DNA of 64,000 nt. Origin: Rhodococcus pseudokoreensis (GTDB taxonomy: Bacteria > Actinomycetota > Actinomycetes > Mycobacteriales > Mycobacteriaceae). The translations under genes were made by a program, and so were the position numbers. The stretch covers positions 8,556,001-8,620,000 of the forward strand of contig NZ_CP070619.1 in assembly GCF_017068395.1 (NCBI RefSeq), written 5' to 3'. This document shows, in pieces, positions 15,555 to 23,583 of the stretch. The notes beneath the pieces were generated by a model that saw only the letters and a list, made by a program, of their open reading frames with translations, ran no database searches and was not told the DNA's origin. How positions within the stretch are numbered: position 1 is the first letter of the stretch; the number at the start of each line of letters is the position of its first letter.

Positions 15555-17321
15555 ATGGAGTCGCGGGGAGAAGAAAAGACAGCCACGACCGGCCGGGGCG
15601 GTGTGCGTGTTTTGTGGCCGTATGTGCGTGAGCACCGCCGGCTGCTCGGGGCGGCAGCGGTGTTCTCCATGGCCGCTGCCGGACTGAGTCTGGTGCAACC
15701 GGTGCTGGTGGGCCGGATCATCACCGCGGTCGGAGACGGTGCCCCGCTCAGCGGACTGGTGTGGGCGCTGGTCGCGTTCCTCGCCGCCGGCGCAATCCTC
15801 GCCACGATCCAGTACTACCTGCTGCAGCGGACCGCGGAGAGTGTGGTGCTCACCGCCCGCACCGAGCTGATCGGGCACCTGTTGCGGTTGCCGATGAGCG
15901 AGTACCGCAGCCGCCACGTCGGCGACCTGGTTTCCCGGGTCGCCTCGGACACCACCCTGCTGCGCGCCGCGCTCACCGACGGTCTGGTCGAACCCCTCGG
16001 CGGGATCCTCGTCCTCGTCGGCGCACTGACCGCGATGGCGCTGCTCGACCCGGTCCTGGCCGTGATCACCGTCCTCGTCGTGGGGACCGTGGTCGCAGCG
16101 TCGCTGCATGTCACCCGGCGGCTGCGAGCGTTGATCTTCGAAACCCAGTCCCGGCTCGGGGATCTGACCGGCGACCTGAACCAGACCCTGTCGGCGATCA
16201 GTGTCATCCGCGCCAACGGGGCCACCGACCGCGCGCAGGCTCGGCTCGGCGCCCGGGTCCGGGCGGCCTTCGACGCCGGGGTGGGCGCGGCTCGATCCGG
16301 CGCCGCGGTCCAACCGCTCCGGCAGGTCACCGGGCATGCATCGTTGCTCGTGATCCTCGGCGTCGGCGGGTACCGGGTGGCCACCGGGCATCTGACCGTC
16401 GCCGAGCTGGTCACGTTCATCCTGTTCATGCTGTTGTTCATGGGACCGGTCAACACCGCCTTCACCGCGGTGCAGTCCGTCGCCGCCGCCCTCGGCGCCC
16501 TGCAACGCATCACCGAGATCGAGCAGATTCCGGCCGAGGACGCCGCCGACATCATCACGCACCCGACACTCCCGGCATCGTCGGCGCCGATGGTCGAATT
16601 CCGCGACGCCCGGTTCGGATACCGACCGGCCCATCCGGTCCTCGACTCGGTGAGCTTCACCGTCGCCCGCGGCTCCCGGACCGCGATCGTCGGACTCTCC
16701 GGTGCCGGCAAATCCACCCTCCTCGCGCTGGTCGAACGGTTCTACGACCTCGACGGTGGCCGCATCGAGCTGGCCGGGGTGAACATCACCGGGTTGCCGC
16801 GGACCGTGCTGCGCTCACAGCTGGGATACGTGGAACAGAATGCGCCCGCGATCTCGGGCACCGTCCGGGAGAACCTCACCCTCGCCGCACCGGAGGTGAC
16901 GGAGGAACTGTGCTGGGCGGTCCTGGACACGGTCAACCTGCGCGACCGGATCGACACCGAAGCCGAGGGCTTGAACGCGCAGATCGGTGAGCACGGGATC
17001 CGGCTGTCCGGTGGCGAGCGACAACGGTTGGCGATCGCCCGCGTGCTGCTCGCCCGACCACCGCTGCTGCTGTTGGACGAGCCGACGTCGAGCCTCGACA
17101 GCCGCAACGAGGAAATCTTCCAGACCGCACTCGAGGCCACCGGCGCCGATCAGACGGTCGTCATCGTCGCGCACCGGCTCGCGACCGTGAAGAACGCCGA
17201 CCAGATCATCGTCCTCGACCACGGGCGGGTCCGCGCGATCGGTACCCACAACGAGCTGCTCGGGACCAGCGAGCTGTACCGAGAGCTCGCCCATCATCAA
17301 TTGATCGGTACCCCGAACTGA
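15555..17321 (+). CDS. ABC exporter, fused transmembrane and ATPase domains
   Basis: The protein has 588 residues. Residues 20-310 form a six-helix type-1 exporter membrane domain, with helices at LLGAAAVFSMAAAGLSLVQP, LVWALVAFLAAGAIL, LGGILVLVGALTAMALLDP, VLAVITVLVVGTVVA and later stretches. The nucleotide-binding domain follows with Walker A GLSGAGKST, Q-loop GYVEQNAP, signature LSGGERQR, Walker B LLLLDEPTSSLD and the H-loop His in VIVAHRLA. One such chain forms a homodimeric half-transporter for drug, lipid or peptide export. It stands alone, with no regulator or partner beside it, so the substrate cannot be inferred. Confidence 0.95.
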   Translation: MESRGEEKTATTGRGGVRVLWPYVREHRRLLGAAAVFSMAAAGLSLVQPVLVGRIITAVGDGAPLSGLVWALVAFLAAGAILATIQYYLLQRTAESVVLTARTELIGHLLRLPMSEYRSRHVGDLVSRVASDTTLLRAALTDGLVEPLGGILVLVGALTAMALLDPVLAVITVLVVGTVVAASLHVTRRLRALIFETQSRLGDLTGDLNQTLSAISVIRANGATDRAQARLGARVRAAFDAGVGAARSGAAVQPLRQVTGHASLLVILGVGGYRVATGHLTVAELVTFILFMLLFMGPVNTAFTAVQSVAAALGALQRITEIEQIPAEDAADIITHPTLPASSAPMVEFRDARFGYRPAHPVLDSVSFTVARGSRTAIVGLSGAGKSTLLALVERFYDLDGGRIELAGVNITGLPRTVLRSQLGYVEQNAPAISGTVRENLTLAAPEVTEELCWAVLDTVNLRDRIDTEAEGLNAQIGEHGIRLSGGERQRLAIARVLLARPPLLLLDEPTSSLDSRNEEIFQTALEATGADQTVVIVAHRLATVKNADQIIVLDHGRVRAIGTHNELLGTSELYRELAHHQLIGTPN

Positions 17322-17409
17322 ACCCGTGAGAAGCAGCCTGCGGCGCCGGCATCAGAACCGAGGCGACGACAACGGGCGCCGGTCCCGAATGCGGATCCAT
17401 GAACGACAG

Positions 17410-17733
17410 TCATGGCAGGGGGCGCTGACCGCTCTCGATTCGTTGCTTCCGCACCTTGAATTCGGCCTCCGAAATCTCTGCCAATCCCGGCACCGTAGGA
17501 CCGGCCCATCCGCCGTCGACGGTGGTCGGACAGAATCCAACGGCGAAGCTCGCCGGCTCATCCTCGAGCCCCACCCAATCCACCAGTATGTGTTGCAGCG
17601 TCGGGTCGGTGATTCGCCCTGGATGACCGTGAAATAACAGAGCAGGTCGCGCCGCCGGATTGAGAATGTCGCGGTCGGTGTCCTGCCCTCTAAAGGCCAC
17701 CGGAGCACCGCGCTGTATCCGATTCGTCGCCAT
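17410..17733 (-). CDS. Orphan protein B, copy 1
   Basis: The protein has 107 residues from ATG 17733, or 114 from an in-frame GTG at 17754. The ATG has AGGAGG only two bases away, so the start is uncertain. The sequence reads MATNRIQRGAPVAFRGQDTD, then PALLFHGHPGRITDPTLQHI and FAVGFCPTTVDGGWAGP, ending in a basic polar tail. There is no signal peptide, membrane segment or recognised family. It is identical to the copy at 18564. It lies downstream of orphan protein A of the same unit, on the same strand. Confidence 0.6.
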   Translation of the reverse strand: MATNRIQRGAPVAFRGQDTDRDILNPAARPALLFHGHPGRITDPTLQHILVDWVGLEDEPASFAVGFCPTTVDGGWAGPTVPGLAEISEAEFKVRKQRIESGQRPLP

Positions 17734-17932
17734 CGCCTCCTCGTCCCGCTCCACTCAATCAGTATCCGTGTCGCGCGAGCCGTGAGGCGAAGGATCGCCC
17801 AATGGAATGGACGGGTATGGCCGACCGCCCTGTCGGAAGCGATTGATTGACAGTCACCGATAGCGGATCGGCTATTGGCCGCTCAGGCGACGTCGACGTT
17901 CTATTTCAACGCGGCGCGAGCACCTATCGCGG

Positions 17933-18478
17933 TCAAGAGTTCCACCCCCGGTCAAGGGCTGACTGGCTGCGATCAGGATCCGGTGGCGAGATCAGGACCA
18001 AGTCCGATTCGAGCCAGGTCCGCATTACTCGATTACGCCATCCTGGTGTGTCGTTCGACGGAGCCGACTTCAGTGCATCAAGTGGTGCGAGCAGGGATCG
18101 CAGGTATATACGCACAATCAGTGCGACGCCCATCATGTCCAGCGATGTGTACCGCGGCACCGGGATCTGCACTAGATAATTGAGCGGTGGTGTGTCCGGT
18201 TCGTCCCAACCAAACTTCACCAACACGGTTCCGTCCAAGACTGCCAGATCAATCAGGCGGAACCACCGCCACGATTCCGCGTCGTAGTAGGGCCTGCCCG
18301 GCGCCGAACTCGGCTCGTGATCCACGGTGTACGGATGCCACCCGGATGTGTCGGACGGATCTCCGCCCGGGACGCCGGCCACCGGGTCGTCAACGCGCTC
18401 TACCTCCCGCAGTAGAACCGACCTGACTGCGGCAAGTAGGTCGCTCTCCGGAGGTGGGGACGTGCTTGCATCGGTCAC
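17933..18478 (-). CDS. Orphan protein A, copy 1
   Basis: The protein has 181 residues from a GTG start (MTDASTSPPPESDLLAAVRS). The acidic, Trp-containing middle (YYDAESWRWFRLIDLAVLDG, TVLVKFGWDEPDTPPLNYLV) is followed by a hydrophobic helix (MMGVALIVRIYLRSLLAPLD) and ends in a polar tail. It appears cytoplasmic or weakly membrane-associated. No family is recognised, although NYLVQIP faintly recalls the YLLQIW motif of the neighbouring orphan family. The protein is identical to the one at 19087-19632. It is followed by gene B on the same strand, likely one transcript. Confidence 0.62.
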   Translation of the reverse strand: MTDASTSPPPESDLLAAVRSVLLREVERVDDPVAGVPGGDPSDTSGWHPYTVDHEPSSAPGRPYYDAESWRWFRLIDLAVLDGTVLVKFGWDEPDTPPLNYLVQIPVPRYTSLDMMGVALIVRIYLRSLLAPLDALKSAPSNDTPGWRNRVMRTWLESDLVLISPPDPDRSQSALDRGWNS

Positions 18479-18563
18479 AGTTCCATTGTTGCAATCTCGA
18501 CCAATCCTCTGTCGAGGACGGACACATCGTTCCGAGCACCAATCAGGGATCCATGAACGACAG

Positions 18564-18887
18564 TCATGGCAGGGGGCGCTGACCGCTCTCGATTCGTTGC
18601 TTCCGCACCTTGAATTCGGCCTCCGAAATCTCTGCCAATCCCGGCACCGTAGGACCGGCCCATCCGCCGTCGACGGTGGTCGGACAGAATCCAACGGCGA
18701 AGCTCGCCGGCTCATCCTCGAGCCCCACCCAATCCACCAGTATGTGTTGCAGCGTCGGGTCGGTGATTCGCCCTGGATGACCGTGAAATAACAGAGCAGG
18801 TCGCGCCGCCGGATTGAGAATGTCGCGGTCGGTGTCCTGCCCTCTAAAGGCCACCGGAGCACCGCGCTGTATCCGATTCGTCGCCAT
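18564..18887 (-). CDS. Orphan protein B, copy 2
   Basis: This is an exact protein duplicate of the gene at 17410-17733, produced by the 1,154-bp tandem duplication. It has the same start uncertainty (ATG 18887 or GTG 18908). The two copies have not diverged, so either the duplication is very recent or an array is being homogenised. With this copy in place the minus-strand order is A-B-A-B, and read-through from the upstream copy is possible. Confidence 0.6.
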   Translation of the reverse strand: MATNRIQRGAPVAFRGQDTDRDILNPAARPALLFHGHPGRITDPTLQHILVDWVGLEDEPASFAVGFCPTTVDGGWAGPTVPGLAEISEAEFKVRKQRIESGQRPLP

Positions 18888-19086
18888 CGCCTCCTCGTCC
18901 CGCTCCACTCAATCAGTATCCGTGTCGCGCGAGCCGTGAGGCGAAGGATCGCCCAATGGAATGGACGGGTATGGCCGACCGCCCTGTCGGAAGCGATTGA
19001 TTGACAGTCACCGATAGCGGATCGGCTATTGGCCGCTCAGGCGACGTCGACGTTCTATTTCAACGCGGCGCGAGCACCTATCGCGG

Positions 19087-19632
19087 TCAAGAGTTCCACC
19101 CCCGGTCAAGGGCTGACTGGCTGCGATCAGGATCCGGTGGCGAGATCAGGACCAAGTCCGATTCGAGCCAGGTCCGCATTACTCGATTACGCCATCCTGG
19201 TGTGTCGTTCGACGGAGCCGACTTCAGTGCATCAAGTGGTGCGAGCAGGGATCGCAGGTATATACGCACAATCAGTGCGACGCCCATCATGTCCAGCGAT
19301 GTGTACCGCGGCACCGGGATCTGCACTAGATAATTGAGCGGTGGTGTGTCCGGTTCGTCCCAACCAAACTTCACCAACACGGTTCCGTCCAAGACTGCCA
19401 GATCAATCAGGCGGAACCACCGCCACGATTCCGCGTCGTAGTAGGGCCTGCCCGGCGCCGAACTCGGCTCGTGATCCACGGTGTACGGATGCCACCCGGA
19501 TGTGTCGGACGGATCTCCGCCCGGGACGCCGGCCACCGGGTCGTCAACGCGCTCTACCTCCCGCAGTAGAACCGACCTGACTGCGGCAAGTAGGTCGCTC
19601 TCCGGAGGTGGGGACGTGCTTGCATCGGTCAC
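19087..19632 (-). CDS. Orphan protein A, copy 2
   Basis: This is an exact protein duplicate of 17933-18478 and the promoter-proximal gene of the A-B-A-B arrangement on the minus strand. The GTG start at 19632 faces the divergent orphan-family gene at 19758, with 125 bases between them that would hold both promoters. For the first copy, the region upstream of A is instead the end of B in the second unit, so the two copies may be expressed differently. Confidence 0.62.
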   Translation of the reverse strand: MTDASTSPPPESDLLAAVRSVLLREVERVDDPVAGVPGGDPSDTSGWHPYTVDHEPSSAPGRPYYDAESWRWFRLIDLAVLDGTVLVKFGWDEPDTPPLNYLVQIPVPRYTSLDMMGVALIVRIYLRSLLAPLDALKSAPSNDTPGWRNRVMRTWLESDLVLISPPDPDRSQSALDRGWNS

Positions 19633-19757
19633 AGTTCCATTGTTGCAATCTCGACCAATCCTCTGTCGAGGACGGACACATCGTTCCGAGCACCAATCAG
19701 GGATCCTTCAGCGGCATCACCGGACTGAATCGTGGCACCCTTCCTGAGGAGCGGAAA

Positions 19758-20405
19758 ATGGGAGACAGGAACCGACGCATGCGGCGACTCACTGGACTGG
19801 TTCACAGCGAGAACAGCAACTTCTTCTTGTTCGACGACCATTTCGCAGCCCAGGCCTCGACGATCGACGGGGCCGCGGATTTCCTGCAGCCTGGGCAAGG
19901 CGTGCTGGCTATCACCACCGAGGTCAGATGGGGCCCCGTTCAGGTGACGGTGGAGGTCCATGACGGTCCGCCGGCCGACACCCCGTCGCCTCAGGATTGG
20001 GACAGAGCGGCGGAGACCAGCTATCACACCAACAACGGCTCCCAGCGGATCCTTGACGGCGACTTTGGATCGAACCTGGGCGAGCTCGACGAAATTCTCA
20101 CTGAGCCAGGACCGGCTACGGTTTTCGTGCGCGCATTCGGCTGGGCGGCCGATGATGCGTCCGGCCACCCCGAGCGGTACCTACTCCAGATCTGGACACG
20201 AGAGGCAGAGAACGAACCCTCGCGCGAACAGGCCGACTACGCAGTCGACTACACAGGCCCCGAAGGTGCGAATCGCACCGGCCTCCCACCGCAGCCCGGT
20301 AGCACCCTTGGCTCAAGCGAACAGGCCCACTACACAGGCCGCCCCGGGGCATACCTCCATCTGCAGTACGGCCATCCACCCACGTCACCCATCGAGGATC
20401 AATGA
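19758..20405 (+). CDS. Orphan-family protein, second member
   Basis: The protein has 215 residues from ATG 19758, preceded by AGGAGCGG. The N-terminal domain (LVHSENSNFFLFDDHFAAQA, VLAITTEVRWGPVQVTVEVH, DWDRAAETS, VFVRAFGW, YLLQIWTREAE) aligns with the proteins encoded at 20481-21560 and 329-937. It looks like a beta-rich domain of about 140 residues that ends in the Y-L-x-Q-x-W strand. The C-terminal 70 residues are a polar repeat-like tail containing two similar segments, EQADYAVDYTGPEG and EQAHYTGRPGAY. No signal peptide. Function unknown. The next family member follows 75 bases downstream on the same strand. Confidence 0.7.
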   Translation: MGDRNRRMRRLTGLVHSENSNFFLFDDHFAAQASTIDGAADFLQPGQGVLAITTEVRWGPVQVTVEVHDGPPADTPSPQDWDRAAETSYHTNNGSQRILDGDFGSNLGELDEILTEPGPATVFVRAFGWAADDASGHPERYLLQIWTREAENEPSREQADYAVDYTGPEGANRTGLPPQPGSTLGSSEQAHYTGRPGAYLHLQYGHPPTSPIEDQ

Positions 20406-20432
20406 CCGGTCACCGATCGATGACCGGTCGAC
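20397..20432 (+). repeat. Two tandem 18-bp repeats
   Basis: GATCAATGACCGGTCACC (20397-20414) is followed directly by GATCGATGACCGGTCGAC (20415-20432), and then GATTGTTGA continues the start of a third unit. The first copy contains the perfect palindrome TGACCGGTCA and overlaps the stop codon of the preceding gene. Similar TGACCGGT/CCGATC clusters lie near 2190 and 6610, both by gene 3' ends. Confidence 0.55.
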
Positions 20433-20480
20433 GATTGTTGAATGAACGAATAATGCAGACGTTGCGTTTAGCCTGATGCA

Positions 20481-21560
20481 GTGACGCACTGGGAGCTCGT
20501 GCGAGTTGATCATCATCAGTTTGCCCTCGGTGAACCCGGTGCCGATACCTTGAACGCGGTAACCGAGGGCACCTTGATCGAGGTCGGCCCCGGCTTCGTC
20601 TCGTTCTACACCGGAATCACCTACGGGCCCGCCCGTCTCGCCCTCGACCTGCTCGAACACGCCCCCGACACGGAGGCCACGCAGGAATGGGAGGTGATCG
20701 AAGAAGCCACGATCACCACCACCTCGGACATCGTCGTGACCACTCTCGACGGCACCGAAAGCACCACCCTCACCCCAATCCCAGCCGGGCGATACGTGGT
20801 ACGTGCGCACGCCCGCGGCCGCGACACCCGATACGGCGAAGACGTCTCCGAACCGTGCGAGGACTACCTCGTCCAACTCTGGCCCACCCCCACCGACGAT
20901 GGCACGGTCCGCACCCTGCACAAGACCGACCGGGCATGGTCACCACAAACCCAGGTCGACGAATCCAGCCTCTCCCGCGACTACGTCTACATCCGCAACG
21001 ACGCAGGCGATGTCGTCAAAGTGCCACCCAAGGGCCCCGAAGCCAACGCCGTGCGCGCACACTTGAACGCATTCGGCGGCACACCGCTCACTCCCACGCT
21101 CGAAGCAGTGTTCTCCAGCCGGTACGTCGCCGGCCTCGACCGCGACCTGATCGACCGCATCGACGCCGCACCCCCGGAGCACCAGCGGGCCTTCGCCCGC
21201 TGGTGCGTCCACCGCGCCTGGGAACGCGCCAGAATCGCAGATATCGACTGGCTCCGCGACGTCCTCACCGACATGGACGCCGGAAAGCCCGTCAACGGAG
21301 ACTTCATCGACAGCTTCGCCGCCCGCAACCGACTCGATCAGGACCCGCGGATCACCCGCAGCATCGTCTCCGGCCTCCCCGCCCACCGAGAACTCGTCCA
21401 GCAGTACGAGGCGTTGCGCGCCTACTCACGCAGCATGTACACGGAAGCCGAACCGCTCGAATCGGCCATCGAAGCGTTCTGGCACGCCGCGAAAACCTAT
21501 GGCATGGACTACCCGGAACTCATCGACGCCGCGCGCCGAGACTTCTTCGACAAGCAATAG
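20481..21560 (+). CDS. Orphan-family protein with extra C-terminal helical domain
   Basis: The protein has 359 residues from a GTG start. Residues 1-135 are the shared orphan domain (ELVRVDHHQFALGEPGADTL, FVSFYTGITYGPARLALDLL, GRYVVRAHARGRDTRYG, DYLVQLWP). Residues 185-359 form a helical domain rich in Arg, Trp and acidic residues (HQRAFARWCVHRAWERARIA, DIDWLRDVLTDM, YEALRAYSRSMY, AIEAFWHAAKTYGMDYPELI). No signal peptide or membrane helix. The two-domain form suggests that the N-terminal domain is a reusable module. The gene follows 19758-20405 in the same direction, probably in one transcript. Function unknown. Confidence 0.72.
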   Translation: MTHWELVRVDHHQFALGEPGADTLNAVTEGTLIEVGPGFVSFYTGITYGPARLALDLLEHAPDTEATQEWEVIEEATITTTSDIVVTTLDGTESTTLTPIPAGRYVVRAHARGRDTRYGEDVSEPCEDYLVQLWPTPTDDGTVRTLHKTDRAWSPQTQVDESSLSRDYVYIRNDAGDVVKVPPKGPEANAVRAHLNAFGGTPLTPTLEAVFSSRYVAGLDRDLIDRIDAAPPEHQRAFARWCVHRAWERARIADIDWLRDVLTDMDAGKPVNGDFIDSFAARNRLDQDPRITRSIVSGLPAHRELVQQYEALRAYSRSMYTEAEPLESAIEAFWHAAKTYGMDYPELIDAARRDFFDKQ

Positions 21561-21667
21561 CGGCCAGCGGCAACCAGGCGACCGTTCAGGGATGCATCCC
21601 CGGGACAGTCAGCCGGGCGTGACGGCGGTGCTATTGACCGGTCAAAGGCCGGTTGAGAAGGTGAAGG

Positions 21668-22144
21668 ATGGCTTCCAAAGAATCGCGACGACCGCCGCTG
21701 CATCCATTGGAGACACCCTCATGGAACGTGAAACTCTACGGCGCCGAAGGCGACGTTCTTGGTGCACCTCCTCACTTCGTGGAGGCATGTCACGCCGTGG
21801 GTCGTGACACTCGCTGCTACGACGAACTGAGGTGGCTCGGTGAGATGAGCTGGCTTGTAGTCGACGAGACCAAAGTCTACGGAGGCTGGTCAATCGGGCT
21901 CAGGACCGAACACGGAGGAAGTCATGGTTTCGGAACCCCGGTCGAGGTGGATCTCGTCACCATCACGGCAAGGATTGCTGAAGCGGCTCAAGACTGGTTC
22001 ACGGGGTATGAGCACACATTTTGGCCTGTCGTGAGTAGCAGCCCTCTCCGCTTGCTGAAGCCAGAAGTTCGGGACGCGCATGCAGTATGGGTCAGCCCCG
22101 GCGATGGAACGGTCATGTGCACCATTGGAGACCTCTGCAACTAA
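21668..22144 (+). CDS. Hypothetical protein, 158 aa
   Basis: The protein has 158 residues. The ATG at 21668 follows GAGAAGGTGAAGG. The sequence alternates short beta-type strands with Trp (WLGEMSWLVVDETKVYGGWS, EVDLVTITARIAEAAQDWFT, TFWPVVSSSPLRLL). There is no signal peptide or membrane segment, and no family is recognised. It is downstream of the orphan-family pair on the same strand, 107 bases away, and belongs to the accessory region by composition. Confidence 0.62.
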   Translation: MASKESRRPPLHPLETPSWNVKLYGAEGDVLGAPPHFVEACHAVGRDTRCYDELRWLGEMSWLVVDETKVYGGWSIGLRTEHGGSHGFGTPVEVDLVTITARIAEAAQDWFTGYEHTFWPVVSSSPLRLLKPEVRDAHAVWVSPGDGTVMCTIGDLCN

Positions 22145-22209
22145 CTCTGGGGCCGAGTGTCCCGCAAGCGGAACGCTGAGCGGAGCACCGGATGGTGATC
22201 CGTCGTCGG

Positions 22210-22791
22210 TTAACTGCGCACCCTATAGCGCAGGTGAAGTACCCGGTTGCCGTGAATCACCACGTCAGGATCCTCCAACAGGTGCTGCGCGTGGACCGAC
22301 CCGAAGTAGCGTTTGCCGGACCCGAATACGACGGGTACGACGTCCATGCGCACCTCGTCGACCAGGCCCGCGGCAAGCACCTGGCCACCGACGTCGCCAG
22401 CGGCGACCTCGACGATGCGGTCACCCGCAAGCTCCTGCGCCTTTGCCACGGCTGCCTCGACGCCGTCGACGAAGTGAAACGGCGCCTCGGGGTTCCAACC
22501 CTCGGGCTCCGGCCGGTGCGTCACGACGACCACGTGGTCGATCCCGCCGGGAGGCTTCCCGTCCCAGCCGTCCGTCATATCGAAGACGTGGCGGCCGACG
22601 AGTGTCGCCCCGATCTGGTCCCAGTACGGCCGGGTGTAGTCGTAGGACGTCTGCGAAACCTTCACCTCGCCGCTCTCGTCCAACGGGACGTCACCGCTGG
22701 ACAGCCAGTCGAACAGCGGTCCGGGCTGGTCATTCGCGTCCGCGACGAAGCCGTCCACCGACACCGAGCTGTACATGACCACCTTGCCCAC
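22210..22791 (-). CDS. Dihydrofolate reductase family protein (RibD C-terminal type)
   Basis: The protein has 193 residues from GTG 22791, which follows AAAGGAG at good spacing; an upstream ATG at 22818 lacks this. The beginning, VGKVVMYSSVSVDGFVADAN, gives the SVDGF turn of the family. ATLVGRHVFDMTDGW matches the GRxTYE-like region. VEVAAGDVGGQVLAAGLVDEVRMDVVPVVFGSGKRYF matches the GLVDE product-strand signature. It is a probable cytoplasmic reductase of unknown substrate, distantly related to 8842-9447. It faces a 275-bp gap upstream of the next minus-strand gene. Confidence 0.92.
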   Translation of the reverse strand: MGKVVMYSSVSVDGFVADANDQPGPLFDWLSSGDVPLDESGEVKVSQTSYDYTRPYWDQIGATLVGRHVFDMTDGWDGKPPGGIDHVVVVTHRPEPEGWNPEAPFHFVDGVEAAVAKAQELAGDRIVEVAAGDVGGQVLAAGLVDEVRMDVVPVVFGSGKRYFGSVHAQHLLEDPDVVIHGNRVLHLRYRVRS

Positions 22792-23066
22792 GGGGCTCTC
22801 CTTTACTTTGGGGTGCACCCAAATTAGCGTGTCGTGAGCTGTCGCTGTTGTACGAAATCAATCGGCCGGCAGCGGCCAGCTGTCCAGCGCGGGACGCCCC
22901 GAAAGCCGGCCGTTGACCGGAACCCGCTGAACTGCGCAGTCCCGGTAGCCCCGTCCGGTGACGATCGTCATTGCGGGGCGCTGATCGGGACATCCTTGCG
23001 GAAAGCGTGGACACGGGGAGTGTGCGCGTTTCGCCGCAGCACGTGGTAGGGCTGGCTGCCGAGAAG

Positions 23067-23471
23067 TCATTCCGTTTCCCGCGGCGTCGACTCCTCCTGC
23101 TGGTCGAGGACGCTGACGGTGACGCCGTAGGGGAGGAACCGCACCGAACGGTGGGGATCGGTGTTGTGTTTGTGGGCGCGAAGGGCATCGAGTTCGGTGG
23201 CATATACCTGCTCGACGCGGGCGACGCCCTCGCCGTCGACGGTGTAGATCGCCCACACGCCGTCGCCCGTTTCCCCGGTCGTCTCCGGCTTCGGCGCGGC
23301 GCGCGGCGACCGGGCGAAGTCCGCGAAGACGCCCGTCCACGGGATCTGGGAATCCGCCTGTTCCAGGAACCTGACTATCCGGTCCTTGACGCCCTGCAAC
23401 TCCTCGCCGGCCTCACGGATCACGCGGTCGAGATCGTCGGGGTCGAACCCGAACGGCCTGTTGTCGCTCAT
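23067..23471 (-). CDS. Conserved-looking hypothetical acidic protein
   Basis: The protein has 134 residues from ATG 23471, preceded by GGAGAC. An N-terminal helical half (DPDDLDRVIREAGEELQGVK, DRIVRFLEQADS) leads into a small beta-rich domain (GDGVWAIYTVDGEGVARVEQ, VYATELDALRAHKHN, VRFLPYGVTVSVLDQ). There is no signal peptide or membrane helix. No family name can be given with confidence. The codon use is typical of the core genome. It lies downstream of the amidohydrolase on the same strand, but the strong hairpin at 23513-23554 separates the two. Confidence 0.78.
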   Translation of the reverse strand: MSDNRPFGFDPDDLDRVIREAGEELQGVKDRIVRFLEQADSQIPWTGVFADFARSPRAAPKPETTGETGDGVWAIYTVDGEGVARVEQVYATELDALRAHKHNTDPHRSVRFLPYGVTVSVLDQQEESTPRETE

Positions 23472-23512
23472 CACTGTCTCCTGACTTCGGCGGGACACCT
23501 CCAGTGTGGTCG

Positions 23513-23554
23513 CGGATGCCGATCGGCGCCACGAGGGTCGCCGATCGGCATCCG
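23513..23554. terminator. Perfect 16-bp hairpin after the amidohydrolase
   Basis: CGGATGCCGATCGGCG (23513-23528) pairs fully with CGCCGATCGGCATCCG (23539-23554) across a 10-base loop. It starts 30 bases past the stop of the minus-strand amidohydrolase and lies upstream of the next minus-strand gene, the position of an intrinsic-type terminator without a U-tract. Confidence 0.65.
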
Positions 23555-23583
23555 AGCTGACATCTAGGCACCTGCGAGGGACA

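Larger units (their letters stand above)
17393..19700. repeat. Tandem duplication of a 1,154-bp unit
   Basis: Bases 17393-18546 and 18547-19700 are direct repeats. Every segment I compared is identical, including the translations of both encoded proteins. Each junction starts with GGATCC (17393, 18547), and a third GGATCC follows at 19701. The outer flanks differ (AATGC before the first, TTCAG after the third), so the duplication probably arose between two GGATCC hexamers. Each unit holds one 107- to 114-codon gene and one 181-codon gene on the minus strand. Confidence 0.93.

Noticed and set aside
17933..18862. 309-codon minus-strand frame joining the two duplicated genes
   Set aside because: Only the last 181 codons (from GTG 18478) are the real gene. 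The upstream part is an out-of-frame reading of orphan gene B of the second unit, created by the duplication.
22858..22971. 37-codon minus-strand frame beginning MTIVTGRGYRDCAVQ
   Set aside because: No ribosome site at proper distance and no family; the 22792-23066 gap is more likely non-coding.
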